NCBI RefSeq assembly: GCF_000172555.1
Contig: NZ_ABOX02000004.1
Span: forward strand, 1-64,000
Direction: 5' to 3'
Origin: Pedosphaera parvula Ellin514
GTDB taxonomy: Bacteria; Verrucomicrobiota; Verrucomicrobiia; Limisphaerales; Pedosphaeraceae
Length of the DNA: 64,000 bases
In this document: in pieces, positions 51,275 to 60,333 of the stretch
Layout: each line of letters starts with the position of its first letter
How positions within the stretch are numbered: position 1 is the stretch's first letter
Notes under the pieces: generated by a model
Seen by the model: only the letters and a program-made list of their open reading frames with translations
What the model was told of the DNA's origin: nothing
The model's database searches: none
Position numbers and translations under genes: made by a program

Positions 51275-52231
51275 ATGAGAAAGCTTTTTGCCAAAAACCT
51301 GATGAACCGGCTCTCGTTTTATCTATCGGGAACTGCCCTGTTCTTTTCGCTGTTCCTGGCCCAGCCTTCGCTTGGAACCGAAGACCTTGATGCCTCCCTG
51401 CTAAAGGCGACTGAGAATGGTGATATAGCCGTTGTAAAGAAAGTATTGGCTCACGGGGCTAAATTGGAAACTCGTAATTCGGAAGGCTGGACCCCTCTTA
51501 TCATTGCGGCCAAGTCAGCAAACCTGGAACTGGTAAAACTTCTTGTAGGAAAGGGCGCAGAAGTAAATACAAAATCGACACATAAAACTGGCAGTACTGT
51601 CCTCGCGTTCGCCAGTGACACGGACGATCCTGCACTGCTCAAATTCCTCCTTGAGCACGGCGCCAACATCAATGCTCGAGGCAGCAATGGGAACACCGCG
51701 CTTTATTACAGTATTTCGGCCGGCAAACGCAAATCCGCCGATTTTTTGATCTCGAAGGGAGCCGATGTGAATCAGTTGGCCTATACCAATGAAAGAGGGC
51801 AGACATTTACCCCACTGATTTCTGCGGCCTGCACAGGAAATTTGGAAATGGCTGAACTGTTGATTAAAAATGGGGCCAAGACTGAAAAAAGGGATAATTT
51901 CGGTTTCACTGCTTTGATGGAAGCGGCGAAGCGTGGTTTTCCCCAAAGCATTCAGTTTTTAATATCGAAGGGAGCCAACGTGAATGCGCGCGGGCCTTCT
52001 GGTCACACTGCGCTGATTTTTGCTGCCTATAACGGAGAGATGAAAACTGTTAAAATCCTTCTCGAAGCAGGAGCCGACCCCTTGGCAAGTGCAACCGACA
52101 ACGACGAACATCCCGACGGTGGACCTCGTTATGACGCAGCAGATATGGCAGGACAACAAGGGTACCCTGAAATCGCAAATATCATTCGGGAAGCGCAAAA
52201 GAAAGCTAGTTCAGCCAAAGTTGGGAGCTAA
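51275..52231 (+). CDS. Secreted ankyrin-repeat protein
   Basis: The product is 318 residues with a signal peptide (LSFYLSGTALFFSLFLAQPSLG). About seven ankyrin repeats follow, such as LETRNSEGWTPLIIAAKSAN, VNARGPSGHTALIFAAYNGE and the intervening LLVGKGAEVNTKS. Ankyrin stacks bind other proteins; export suggests an envelope partner. No neighbouring gene hints at which one. An alternative start Met lies ten residues downstream. Confidence 0.85.
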   Translation: MRKLFAKNLMNRLSFYLSGTALFFSLFLAQPSLGTEDLDASLLKATENGDIAVVKKVLAHGAKLETRNSEGWTPLIIAAKSANLELVKLLVGKGAEVNTKSTHKTGSTVLAFASDTDDPALLKFLLEHGANINARGSNGNTALYYSISAGKRKSADFLISKGADVNQLAYTNERGQTFTPLISAACTGNLEMAELLIKNGAKTEKRDNFGFTALMEAAKRGFPQSIQFLISKGANVNARGPSGHTALIFAAYNGEMKTVKILLEAGADPLASATDNDEHPDGGPRYDAADMAGQQGYPEIANIIREAQKKASSAKVGS

Positions 52232-52526
52232 TCGCGACCTTGGAAGTTAGGGTACGATTCGCGAAGGTCAGTCGTGCCTCCTTTCCAGGTAATTTATCTA
52301 CTTCTCAGAGCCCTGACCATGGCAACCGAAAGACTTCAGCCTTTGTTAACTGTCTATCCATCAAATTCAGCACCCACCCCCCTCCTCCGTCGCCTATCCA
52401 GAAGCGTAAGGAAGCAGGTATTATCCCCAGTTCACACAGCCTGATAAGTCAATACCTTAATCCATATGAAGTTTCGGAGTGATTCTGCAGTTCAAATACT
52501 CATTCACCCCCAACTTGATCAGGATC

Positions 52527-53012
52527 ATGGAGACGAAACAGCCTCTGACATCATCCTTGGCACTGAATCGAATCCTGGTGCCGGTTGACTTCTCGGGATT
52601 TTCTTCGAAGGCCGTACGCTACGCTGTGCGCTTCGCGGAACAATTCGGTGCGACACTATACCTGCTCTATGTGCTGGAACGGTCTTCATTCATTACTGGC
52701 ACGGATGGAGTGGTAATCACTCTCCCGGAAGGGCAGATGATGAATACCACGAAAACCAAACTGGCTGCATTTGCCGCAGAGGAAATAAAGGAACCTGTTC
52801 CTGTACACACGGAAGTGCGTATCGGCAGGCCGTATGAAGAAGTCATTAATCTCGCCAGGGAAATGCAGGTTGACCTCATCATCATCGCCACGCATGGCTA
52901 TACCGGTCTTAAACATGTGTTCCTGGGCAGCACAGCCGAACTGGTCGTTCGCCATGCTCCCTGCCCGGTGCTGGTGGTTCGGGAAAAGGAACATGAGTTC
53001 ATAGCGGAATAA
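52527..53012 (+). CDS. Universal stress protein (UspA family)
   Basis: The product is 161 residues from ATG 52527 (METKQPLTSSLALNRILVPVDF). The Asp of the nucleotide site is in VPVDFSGFS, and the ATP-binding signature GSTAELVVRHAPCPVLVVR ends the domain, so it probably binds ATP. It differs from the mntH-linked copy, which has Glu at the first position. A NarL-type regulator follows 173 bases later. Confidence 0.9.
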   Translation: METKQPLTSSLALNRILVPVDFSGFSSKAVRYAVRFAEQFGATLYLLYVLERSSFITGTDGVVITLPEGQMMNTTKTKLAAFAAEEIKEPVPVHTEVRIGRPYEEVINLAREMQVDLIIIATHGYTGLKHVFLGSTAELVVRHAPCPVLVVREKEHEFIAE

Positions 53013-53185
53013 CCCGGCGAGATTTCACTGGCTGCTGGAATGTCCGTTCCATGCTTTGCTCCATGTGTTGAAGGAACGCGCCTGGTTTTGCAGTGTGTCG
53101 AAATTATATGGGGTGTTTAACCACTATGGGATGCCTCATTATTTGTTATAGATAAGGACAGCTTTAATTAACCTTATAAACCTAT

Positions 53186-53863
53186 ATGTCCAAGATCAAA
53201 GTTTTGCTGGTAGATGACCATACCGTCGTACGTCAGGGCCTCCGTGCCCTGTTACTGAGTGAAAGCAGCATGGAAATAGTGGGGGAAGCCTCCACGGGCC
53301 GGGAAGCCATTCAATTGGCGAAAAAACTCTCTCCAGACGTAATTGTGATGGATATTGCCATGCCTCTGCTGAATGGCCTCGAAGCCACCCGCCAAATTGT
53401 CCGAAACGAACCAAACTCCAAGGTTCTTGTGCTTTCCTCCTACAGTGACGATGATTATGTGCAAAAATTGACCGAAGCTGGTGCAGCTGGTTATCTTATC
53501 AAGCAAACTGCAGCCAACGATCTCGTGCATGCGATCCACGACATTCATGCTGGCAATGCCTATTTCAGCCCCACCATCGCCAAACGCCTTCGCGACCGCG
53601 CTCGTGAAGGATTTGCCAATGGTAATAACAGCAACGTAAAAACCAGCAATCTCACCGAGCGCGAAGCTGAGGTGCTCCAACTAATTGCTGAAGGGCAAGC
53701 CAACAAACAAATCGCCTCTGAACTGGGCATCAGCATTAAGACCGTGGAAAAACACCGCCAGCAGGTCATGAACAAGCTCAACATTCACGATGTTGCCGGT
53801 CTCACCCGCTACGCCATCTCCAAAGGTGTCATCGAGACCACTGCGGTAACTGCTTTGGTCTGA
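53186..53863 (+). CDS. NarL/LuxR-family response regulator
   Basis: The product is 225 residues. The receiver domain has the acidic pair in LLVDDHTVVRQGLR, phospho-acceptor Asp in VIVMDIAMPLLNGL and Lys in YLIKQTAANDL. The C-terminal LuxR helix-turn-helix reads LTEREAEVLQLIAEGQANKQIASELGISIKTVEKHRQQV in the usual pattern. The partner kinase is not adjacent. A strong terminator follows 29 bases after the stop. Confidence 0.95.
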   Translation: MSKIKVLLVDDHTVVRQGLRALLLSESSMEIVGEASTGREAIQLAKKLSPDVIVMDIAMPLLNGLEATRQIVRNEPNSKVLVLSSYSDDDYVQKLTEAGAAGYLIKQTAANDLVHAIHDIHAGNAYFSPTIAKRLRDRAREGFANGNNSNVKTSNLTEREAEVLQLIAEGQANKQIASELGISIKTVEKHRQQVMNKLNIHDVAGLTRYAISKGVIETTAVTALV

Positions 53864-53891
53864 GTCGCAATCCACTCTCAAAAGTAAATCG

Positions 53892-53933
53892 TCCTTCTCC
53901 GATGGTCTCCCCCCTCGGCGAAGGATTTTTTTT
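53892..53933 (+). terminator. Rho-independent terminator after the NarL-type gene
   Basis: TCCTTCTCCGA (53892-53902) pairs with TCGGCGAAGGA (53915-53925) with one internal mismatch; a 12-base loop separates them and eight T follow. Confidence 0.85.
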
Positions 53934-54024
53934 GAGATCCCGTTGGCTTTACTTTCTATTGAAATCAGGCAAAAGTCTTGTAACCATGCGGTCGCTCCGG
54001 CGTCATCACTGCTGAAATCTCGTT

Positions 54025-54507
54025 ATGCCCAGGATCACTGAACTACATGTGAACGGCAAACAGGTGCATCTCGATGCCGATTCGCAGCGCACCTTGCTGA
54101 GTGTCCTCCGCGACGACCTTGATCTGACTGGTACCAAGTATGGCTGTGGCGAAGGTCAATGCGGCGCCTGCACCGTGCTGATCGATGGCACTCCCACCCG
54201 GTCCTGCCTTACCTCCATCGGCAACCTTGGCCAGAAAAAGATCACCACCATCGAAAACCTCGCCCCAAATGGCACTTTGCATCCACTCCAACAAGCCTTC
54301 CTGGATGCCGGCGCATTACAGTGTGGCTACTGCACCTCGGGAATGGTTCTTACCGGTTATGCCCTTCTGCAAAAAAACCCTCGTCCTTCGCACGATGAAA
54401 TCGTCCGTGCGATGAATGGCAACATCTGTCGCTGCGGTGCCTATCGACGAATCATCGCCGCGATCAAGCAAGGTTCCAAGTCCCTGAAGGCGGTGGCGCA
54501 TGAATAA
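54025..54507 (+). CDS. Molybdenum hydroxylase small subunit (2Fe-2S, IorA/CoxS type)
   Basis: The product is 160 residues with two 2Fe-2S sites. The first has the Cys of YGCGEGQCGACTVLIDG plus TRSC; the second has QCGYCTSGM and NICRCGAY. It passes electrons from the molybdenum subunit encoded directly downstream, with which it overlaps by eight bases. The family includes isoquinoline 1-oxidoreductase and aldehyde oxidases; the substrate here is not known. Confidence 0.93.
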   Translation: MPRITELHVNGKQVHLDADSQRTLLSVLRDDLDLTGTKYGCGEGQCGACTVLIDGTPTRSCLTSIGNLGQKKITTIENLAPNGTLHPLQQAFLDAGALQCGYCTSGMVLTGYALLQKNPRPSHDEIVRAMNGNICRCGAYRRIIAAIKQGSKSLKAVAHE

Positions 54508-56653
54508 GGCTGAACCCTCAGATCTCTTTTTGGAAACTGAGCGCTACGAACTTTCAGCCTCGCCGCTCTATCATTTTGAAACCAGCCGCCGGGAGTTCTT
54601 CAAGACCTTGGGCTGCGGTCTGGTAGTGCTCTTTCTCATCGATTCCGCCTTCGCCCAGGAATCGGGTGGCCGGCGCCGCAGTTCGCGTGGAGGCCAGCGG
54701 CCTGCGGAGATTAGCGCCTGGCTGCACATTGGCGAAGATGGCATGATCACCGTATTCACTGGCAAGGCAGAAATGGGTCAAAACATCCGTACCTCCCTCA
54801 CCCAGGCGGTTGCCGAGGAACTTCGCGCACCTGTTTCCTCCATTCGCCTGGTCATGGCAGATACTCAGTTGACACCATACGACGCCGGCACCTTCGGCAG
54901 CCGCACAACACCGGATATGGCGAGTCAACTGCACAAGGTCTCTGCCGCCGCTCGCGAAGCCCTGCTTGAACTTGCCGCTGAACATTTCAAGACCGATCGC
55001 ACCTCCCTCGTGATTGCCGATGGCAGGATCTCCCAAACTGGAACAGACAATTCCATCAACTTTGGCCAGCTCACCAAAGGCCAAAAGCTCGTTAAATCTG
55101 TCGACGACAAGTCTTCCATCACCGGCCCGGACAAGTGGAAGATTGCGGGAACCTCAGCACCAAAAGTAGACGGTCAGGATTTCGTCACCGGCAAACACCA
55201 GTATGCTTCTGATGTAAAACTCCCTGGCATGCTTCATGGCAAGGTCCTCCGGCCTTCCGCTTTCGAAGCCACACTGGATTCTCTCGACACCAAACCAGCC
55301 GAAGCAATGCCAGGTGTGACGGTCGTGCATGAGGGAAATTTCATTGGCGTTGTTGCACCGGATATACAACTCGCCAACCGCGCTCTGGCAGCCATCGAAG
55401 CGAAATGGACAGCCAAATCTCAACCTTCCAGCACCGAACTGTTCGATTACCTCAAGAAGAATGCCGTCTCTGGACGCGGCTCCTCAAATCAAAACGATGC
55501 CTCCATTCAAGAGGCTCTCTCAAAGGCTGATCACAAGTTCCAGCAGACTTATACCATTGCCTACATCGCGCATGCACCACTGGAACCCCGCGCAGCCGTC
55601 GCCGAATGGAAGGAGGACAAACTCACCGTCTGGACCGGCACGCAACGTCCTTTTGGTGTGCGTGGCGAACTCGCCGAGGCTTTCGGAATTGCGGAAGACC
55701 ATATTCGCGTGATCGTGCCCGACACTGGCTCCGCTTATGGCGGCAAGCATACAGGGGAAGTAGCCGTTGAAGCTGCCCGCCTGTCCAAATCGGCCGGCAA
55801 ACCGGTCAAACTCGTTTGGACACGTGAGGAGGAGTTCACCTGGGCTTATTTTCGTCCCGCCGGAATCATTGATATTTCCAGCGGTGTCCGCAACGATGGC
55901 ACAATCACCGCCTGGGAATTCCACAATTACAATTCTGGTGGATCGGGCATCAGCACACCTTACGAAATCGAACATCAACAAACTGAGTTTCATTCCACGA
56001 AATCGCCTCTCCGTCAGGGGTCCTATCGCGGTCTTGCAGCCACAGCCAATCATTTCGCCCGCGAGATGCAGATGGACGAAATGGCCCATGCCATAAAAAT
56101 GGACCCACTCGAATTTCGTCTAAAGAATTTAAAAGACTCGAGGATGCGAGCCGTACTCGAAGCCGCGGCGAAGACTTTCGGTTGGGCTGAATCGAAAGCA
56201 GCGTCCAACCATGGCTTCGGCATCGCAGTCGGCACCGAAAAAGGCTCCTATGTTGCCACCTGTGCAGAAGTCTCGGTGGACCGCAAATCGGGAAAAGTTC
56301 AGATAATCCGCGCAGTAACCGCTTTCGAATGCGGTGCCGTGGTCAATCCCGAGCATCTCAAAAACCAGATTGAAGGCGCGATGGTCATGGGTTTGGGTGG
56401 TGCGCTGTTTGAGGCCATTCAATTCGAAAACGGCAAAATCAAAAATCCACACTTCTCCAGCTATCGCGTCCCACGTTTCAGTGATGTGCCTGAAATTGAG
56501 GTGGTTCTGGTAGATCGCAAAGACCTGCAGTCAGCCGGAGCCGGAGAAACACCCATCATCGGCATCGCCCCGGCCATCGGCAATGCCATCTTCAATGCGA
56601 CTGGAGTTCGATTGCGTTCCCTGCCCATGTCTCAGGAGGCCTTGAAGTCCTGA
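54500..56653 (+). CDS. Molybdenum hydroxylase large subunit (IorB-like) with Tat signal
   Basis: The product is 717 residues. An N-terminal Tat motif SRREFFK precedes a hydrophobic stretch (GLVVLFLIDSAFA), so the enzyme is exported folded, probably with its small subunit. The molybdopterin-cytosine-dinucleotide domain includes ITVFTGKAEMGQNIRTSLTQ, PDTGSAYGGKHTGEVAVEAA and the C-terminal SAGAGETPIIGIAPAI with the active-site Glu. Family members hydroxylate N-heterocycles or aldehydes. The MocA-like gene that could make its cofactor lies convergent, directly downstream. Confidence 0.9.
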   Translation: MNKAEPSDLFLETERYELSASPLYHFETSRREFFKTLGCGLVVLFLIDSAFAQESGGRRRSSRGGQRPAEISAWLHIGEDGMITVFTGKAEMGQNIRTSLTQAVAEELRAPVSSIRLVMADTQLTPYDAGTFGSRTTPDMASQLHKVSAAAREALLELAAEHFKTDRTSLVIADGRISQTGTDNSINFGQLTKGQKLVKSVDDKSSITGPDKWKIAGTSAPKVDGQDFVTGKHQYASDVKLPGMLHGKVLRPSAFEATLDSLDTKPAEAMPGVTVVHEGNFIGVVAPDIQLANRALAAIEAKWTAKSQPSSTELFDYLKKNAVSGRGSSNQNDASIQEALSKADHKFQQTYTIAYIAHAPLEPRAAVAEWKEDKLTVWTGTQRPFGVRGELAEAFGIAEDHIRVIVPDTGSAYGGKHTGEVAVEAARLSKSAGKPVKLVWTREEEFTWAYFRPAGIIDISSGVRNDGTITAWEFHNYNSGGSGISTPYEIEHQQTEFHSTKSPLRQGSYRGLAATANHFAREMQMDEMAHAIKMDPLEFRLKNLKDSRMRAVLEAAAKTFGWAESKAASNHGFGIAVGTEKGSYVATCAEVSVDRKSGKVQIIRAVTAFECGAVVNPEHLKNQIEGAMVMGLGGALFEAIQFENGKIKNPHFSSYRVPRFSDVPEIEVVLVDRKDLQSAGAGETPIIGIAPAIGNAIFNATGVRLRSLPMSQEALKS

Positions 56654-57291
56654 TCAGGACCTGTGCTCATCAAAGGGCACAACTTTAATGCTCTTTCATA
56701 ATCCTTCGGATAATCGATATCCAAATCCAATCCCGCATCATCGAGTTCCAACAACTCGATTCGTGCGCTTGCGGCGGTCAAAAAAATTTTCAAAGTTTCA
56801 GCCCGGGAATTCGCCACTTCCCTGAATACCTGGCTCGGCAGGAAAACTGGGTGCTTCGGTTTGCCTGCCCTGGCAGGCTGGCAGATGTTGTTTGGACGAC
56901 TCTGCGCAAAACTTACCAATTTCTGTAGCGTGCCCTGTTGTAGATGCGGTTGGTCGCCCAAAACCACCGCCCAATGAGAAATCCCTGGCTTCCACCCTTG
57001 CCATTTCGCCGCACAATGGATGGAACTGAACATTCCTCGTTCCGGATTTGGATTCACTATTCGATTCGCGAGGGGAAATTCAAGACGCTCCAGCTCAGCG
57101 TCAATCGGCCGGTCATTTGCAGATGTCACAACTGTCACCTGGTCAGTTCCCAAATCAGACCACAGTTGCAACAAATGACCCAACATCGTGGTGCCTCTCC
57201 AGGGGAGAAGCAGCTTCGGCCGTCCCATTCTGGTGGAACTGCCTGCAGCCAGAATAATCGCCGCAAACGGATAATGCAGCTCGTGAGTCAT
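56632..57291 (-). CDS. MocA-like nucleotidyltransferase for the molybdenum cofactor
   Basis: The product is 219 residues from ATG 57291. A longer frame to 57405 would translate through a terminator hairpin, so it was rejected. Motifs: AAIILAAGSSTRMGRPKLLLPW (nucleotide-binding Gly loop and Lys), VVTSANDRPID, WAVVLGDQPHLQ (metal Asp). By family it adds CMP (or related nucleotide) to molybdopterin for xanthine-oxidase-type enzymes. It overlaps the 3' end of the large subunit gene by 22 bases tail to tail, which fits its probable client. Confidence 0.88.
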   Translation of the reverse strand: MTHELHYPFAAIILAAGSSTRMGRPKLLLPWRGTTMLGHLLQLWSDLGTDQVTVVTSANDRPIDAELERLEFPLANRIVNPNPERGMFSSIHCAAKWQGWKPGISHWAVVLGDQPHLQQGTLQKLVSFAQSRPNNICQPARAGKPKHPVFLPSQVFREVANSRAETLKIFLTAASARIELLELDDAGLDLDIDYPKDYERALKLCPLMSTGPDQDFKAS

Positions 57292-57366
57292 GCCCCAATC
57301 ATGCTTCACGCACCGAAAAGTTTCAATGCAGCGGCGAATTGAACGCAGTAAGGCTGCAAAACTTAA

Positions 57367-57397
57367 AACGGAGTAGTTGCCAGGCAACCACTCCGTT
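57367..57397 (-). terminator. Rho-independent terminator (minus strand)
   Basis: On the minus strand AACGGAGT-G-GTTGCC pairs with GGCAAC-T-ACTCCGTT around a minimal loop, followed by TTAAGTTTT. It lies about 34 bases beyond the stop of the sugar isomerase-like gene. Confidence 0.7.
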
Positions 57398-57430
57398 CGG
57401 TTCAAGACGCTTCGTTAACGCCTGCGAAAA

Positions 57431-58312
57431 TTAAAACTTTATTTCAGCCAGGCTTTTCAGGCTCACAGGAATTTGCTGTTCCGAATGGGACGACTCATCC
57501 TCGATGAAATAATATTTCACACCAATTTTCTTCGCGGCCTTCAATATGGGAGCAAAATCAATCTGGCCTGTTCCAATCGCCACGTCATTATTCACATCGG
57601 TGCCACCGGTAAGCGCTCCGGTCTGAGTTCCTTTCTTCATGTCTTTCAAGTGCATCAAGCTCCAGCGGTTCGGATACTTTTCCATCAACTTCACAGGATC
57701 CCGGCCGGGAAACACGATCCAAAACACATCCATTTCATAATGCACATGCTTCGGATTGGTTTCCTTCATCATCAAATCCAACAGCGTTCCGTCGGCGTAG
57801 GGTTGAAACTCAAAGCCATGGACGTGGTAGAAGAACTTGAGTCCATGTTTCTCCAAGGCTTCACCGGCTTTGTTGAATGTGGCAATCGCTTCGCGACAGG
57901 TCTTCTCATCATAAGGATTCTTATGTGGAATCCAGGCGCAGCCAACGTACTTAAGGCCCAGTGCTTTTGCCTCCTTCGCAATCCCCTCGACATCATTCTG
58001 ATAACGCTCATAAGGGAAGTGAGCACTCACCGCCTGGATGTTCCGCTTCTCCAGGTCCTTTTTAAAATCTTCCGGCGATTGATTGTAGGTGCCGGCCAAT
58101 TCGGCGTACTTGATGCCGAAATTCTGCACTTCGTCCAGAGTCTGGGGAACATCCTTTTTGAATTGATCACGCAAGCTGTAGAGCTGGAGTCCAATGGGCC
58201 CTTTGAAACTGGAACCGGTTCCCACTTCGGCCGCGTTGGTCATCGGGGCTGCGGAGAGCACAAAGCTGAAAGCGCCAATGCAGGAAAGTAAAAATTGTAG
58301 ATTTGGTTTCAT
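57431..58312 (-). CDS. Secreted sugar phosphate isomerase/epimerase-like TIM barrel
   Basis: The product is 293 residues with a signal peptide (FLLSCIGAFSFVLSAAPMTNA). The xylose-isomerase-like barrel is seen in GLQLYSLRDQFKKDVPQTLD, VSAHFPYER, FFYHVHGFEF, YEMDVFWIV, LMHLKDMKKG and the final YFIEDESSHSE; His, Glu and Asp metal ligands are in place. Exported members of this family abound in Verrucomicrobiota and are thought to act on sugar derivatives. Substrate unknown. Confidence 0.87.
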   Translation of the reverse strand: MKPNLQFLLSCIGAFSFVLSAAPMTNAAEVGTGSSFKGPIGLQLYSLRDQFKKDVPQTLDEVQNFGIKYAELAGTYNQSPEDFKKDLEKRNIQAVSAHFPYERYQNDVEGIAKEAKALGLKYVGCAWIPHKNPYDEKTCREAIATFNKAGEALEKHGLKFFYHVHGFEFQPYADGTLLDLMMKETNPKHVHYEMDVFWIVFPGRDPVKLMEKYPNRWSLMHLKDMKKGTQTGALTGGTDVNNDVAIGTGQIDFAPILKAAKKIGVKYYFIEDESSHSEQQIPVSLKSLAEIKF

Positions 58313-58379
58313 AAGTCACATGTAACCTGAAACTGAAAAAAAATGGAAGCAGAACTGAATCAGGATTTGAAGGATCAAG

Positions 58380-58754
58380 CTAAAAGTTGCTCGTGAAAGG
58401 CAGTTCAAACTCGTAAATCCCATCCAGCCCTGTCGGCTTGATGCTGGAATATTGGATGAGTGGCGCCGTTTGATCCCCCTCCAACACCACGTATCCGCTC
58501 AGCTCTGTTTCGCTTTGATGAACAACAATTTCGATGACATTGGAACTGCGGACCACTTGCGCCGGACACAGCCGCCGGATCGACTCTGGCCAATCCTGGC
58601 TGGGAACATAACCATTGGGGAGTTGCGTACATAAATGAAGGCAGTCCTTCCGCAGTATTGCTCCGTCACGGATCGCCGGCAGCACCTCGTGCTTGCAACC
58701 CACTAAAAGGAGGCTGCAAATCAGTCCACAGGTAATTACTCCCCAACCCTTCAT
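58380..58754 (-). CDS. Small lipoprotein, paralog of the gene at 47093
   Basis: The product is 124 residues with lipobox SLLLVGC (Cys20). It shares with the 47093 protein LPAIRDGAILRKDCLHL, a WP-(A/S)I-x-x-L-P segment, IEI followed by a charged stretch, and SGY. Two cysteines beyond the lipobox differ between the copies. Function unknown. It lies 67 bases before the sugar isomerase-like gene on the same strand. Confidence 0.65.
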   Translation of the reverse strand: MKGWGVITCGLICSLLLVGCKHEVLPAIRDGAILRKDCLHLCTQLPNGYVPSQDWPESIRRLCPAQVVRSSNVIEIVVHQSETELSGYVVLEGDQTAPLIQYSSIKPTGLDGIYEFELPFTSNF

Positions 58755-58826
58755 GCCCGCTAGGTTTTAGAACAAGACTACCTCGATGAAAAGAAGTTTA
58801 TCGGAAATTTTGTCCTACAAGATTGC

Positions 58827-58861
58827 GTAAAACTTGCCTTGCCACATAAATGGCAAGGCAA
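58827..58861 (-). terminator. Rho-independent terminator (minus strand)
   Basis: TTGCCTTGCCA and TGGCAAGGCAA form a perfect 11-bp stem with a six-base loop (58834-58861). On the minus strand it is followed by GTTTTACG. It lies 31 bases past the stop of the gene at 58893. Confidence 0.7.
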
Positions 58862-58892
58862 TGGTAAAGACCCGCTGCTAATCCCAGTAATG

Positions 58893-59225
58893 TTAGGTGG
58901 CCTCCAACTCCTCAACTTCAGAATGGATTGCTTCCATTTCCTCAATCTCTCTGAACCTCTCAGCTTTGAAACCGAGTTCCAGGCCATATTTGCTTCGCGG
59001 ATCTGGAGGATTGATCAATTCAGTGAGCAACACTCCGATTTCTCCGTCAGCGGCACCGGGTTTGGTGGGGAACGCAATACCCCGTGCCGGATAAACCGAG
59101 CGTATGGTGTAAGTCTCACCTTTCACTGGCAACGCCGTATAAAGCTTCTTCAACGGCCCCGGAAAACTGCCATCAATACAAATCACTTTTGAACCTGTTG
59201 TCATGAGCCACCCATAATAAAGCAT
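58893..59225 (-). CDS. Conserved-looking hypothetical protein
   Basis: The product is 110 residues. The start at 59225 is supported by GGAGGTGAA directly before the ATG. The protein is soluble: VICIDGSFPGPLKKLYTALP, KGETYTIRSVYPARG, IGVLLTELINP and a C-terminal acidic helix (FREIEEMEAIHSEVEELEA). I recall similar small proteins from several Gram-negative phyla, but their function is not established. No domain recognised. Confidence 0.6.
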   Translation of the reverse strand: MLYYGWLMTTGSKVICIDGSFPGPLKKLYTALPVKGETYTIRSVYPARGIAFPTKPGAADGEIGVLLTELINPPDPRSKYGLELGFKAERFREIEEMEAIHSEVEELEAT

Positions 59226-59376
59226 TTCACCTCCAAAATGAAGACTGTAAATGCACTAAAATATTCCAATCCAAATAACTAATAAACAAGAACTTCCGAT
59301 GCAAAAACCGGTCAATATTGAACGACTTTATACTTTTTATTGCCAAACTATTCCGACTCATTAACATTTTCCCATT

Positions 59377-59502
59377 ATGGATTCGAACATTTGGGGTCTT
59401 ATCTGCGTCCCCCTCGGAATTATAGTTTGCTTTTGGCCTGCCCTTTTGGCTGCCGTTTTGACCAAGCCCAAGGAAGAGCCGGTCAAGCTGTCGAAGAAGT
59501 AA
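59377..59502 (+). CDS. Very small single-helix membrane protein (41 residues)
   Basis: From ATG 59377 to TAA 59502 the frame reads MDSNIWGLICVPLGIIVCFW then PALLAAVLTKPKEEPVKLSKK. It has one membrane helix and a basic Lys/Pro tail, oriented with the tail inside. A rho-independent terminator begins 22 bases after the stop, which argues for a real transcript. Function unknown. Confidence 0.55.
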   Translation: MDSNIWGLICVPLGIIVCFWPALLAAVLTKPKEEPVKLSKK

Positions 59503-59523
59503 CGTTTGAATCCATTTACCCTC

Positions 59524-59570
59524 CGAAGATCCAATTGTATGTACAATTGGAATTCTTCGATTGTTTTTAG
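59524..59570 (+). terminator. Rho-independent terminator after the 41-residue gene
   Basis: CCAATTGTA/TACAATTGG (nine pairs) nested in an outer CGAAGA/TCTTCG pairing, followed by ATTGTTTTT on the plus strand. The minus strand has no T run at this place. Confidence 0.75.
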
Positions 59571-59632
59571 TTGAATGGACAAGGAATTTGGAAGTTTGCC
59601 TCCCAAGTCAGTTTATCATTTCGAGACGACCG

Positions 59633-60148
59633 CTATTGTTTTGTTTGAGGTCTTTGCGCTTCAGGCGCGGGAAAGTAATCCTCGTCAACGATGTGGGAAG
59701 TAGGAAGGTCGGTTTTTGCAGCGTCGGTCGCTTCTTTCATTTCAGGTAAATGCTCTTTAGGCGCAAGAAAATAGCTTTCATCAATAATCTGAGGAACCGG
59801 CTCCGTTGGAGGAAAATAGTTATCGTCCACCACTCCTGTCTTTTGCCGCCGGGGGAAATAATCTTCTCCGCTCACGCGTGAATCAGGATGCGGATAGCCT
59901 TCGGCCTTCCTTTTTTCCGCTGGCACCCCGTTGTTCATCTTGAAGCGGAAATGCCCTCGCTCATCCACCTGCAGCAGATTACCTTCAACCAAACGACTCA
60001 TCATGTTCTTCGCCCAATTTGGACTTTCCAGGAATTTCTTTCGTCCTCCCGCCCGGCGGCAAATCTCTGCTATGGCGACATATTCTCCGCCTCGGCATCT
60101 TAAGTAGTCCAAAATCTCCAGTTCGTCCGAGCTTAAATCCATAAACAT
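59633..60148 (-). CDS. Winged-helix protein with repeated D-x-YF-x-P linear motifs
   Basis: The product is 171 residues. Residues about 5-75 fit a winged helix (LSSDELEILDYLRCRGGEYVAIAEICRRAGG, then MSRLVEGNLLQVDERGHFRF). The rest is disordered and carries four copies of an acidic-aromatic motif: GEDYFPR, VDDNYFPP, IDESYFLAP and VDEDYFPAP, spaced about 15 to 30 residues apart. The repeats look like docking sites for one partner. No function known; no neighbour gives a clue. Confidence 0.6.
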   Translation of the reverse strand: MFMDLSSDELEILDYLRCRGGEYVAIAEICRRAGGRKKFLESPNWAKNMMSRLVEGNLLQVDERGHFRFKMNNGVPAEKRKAEGYPHPDSRVSGEDYFPRRQKTGVVDDNYFPPTEPVPQIIDESYFLAPKEHLPEMKEATDAAKTDLPTSHIVDEDYFPAPEAQRPQTKQ

Positions 60149-60333
60149 CTGCTATTGCTATTCACATCCATCAAAAGCAAGGCGGATGCCAACAGATTTT
60201 TTATGAGCCTGCGCCAGGTTCTTCACCATTATACAGGCTCTATCCCGTCAAACGTCTCTGATGTCTAGACTCTGCACAGCAATGAGACACTCTGCTTGGC
60301 GAAGCGAAATGAGCTTTCGCAAACCTCGGAGAC

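Noticed and set aside
57292-57405. 38-residue N-terminal extension of the MocA-like protein
   Set aside because: It would be translated from DNA that forms the terminator hairpin of the gene upstream on the same strand, and the family starts at the chosen Met.
57473-58291. A 272-codon plus-strand frame antisense to the sugar isomerase-like gene
   Set aside because: No start context or domain; the minus-strand protein has a signal peptide and conserved barrel motifs.
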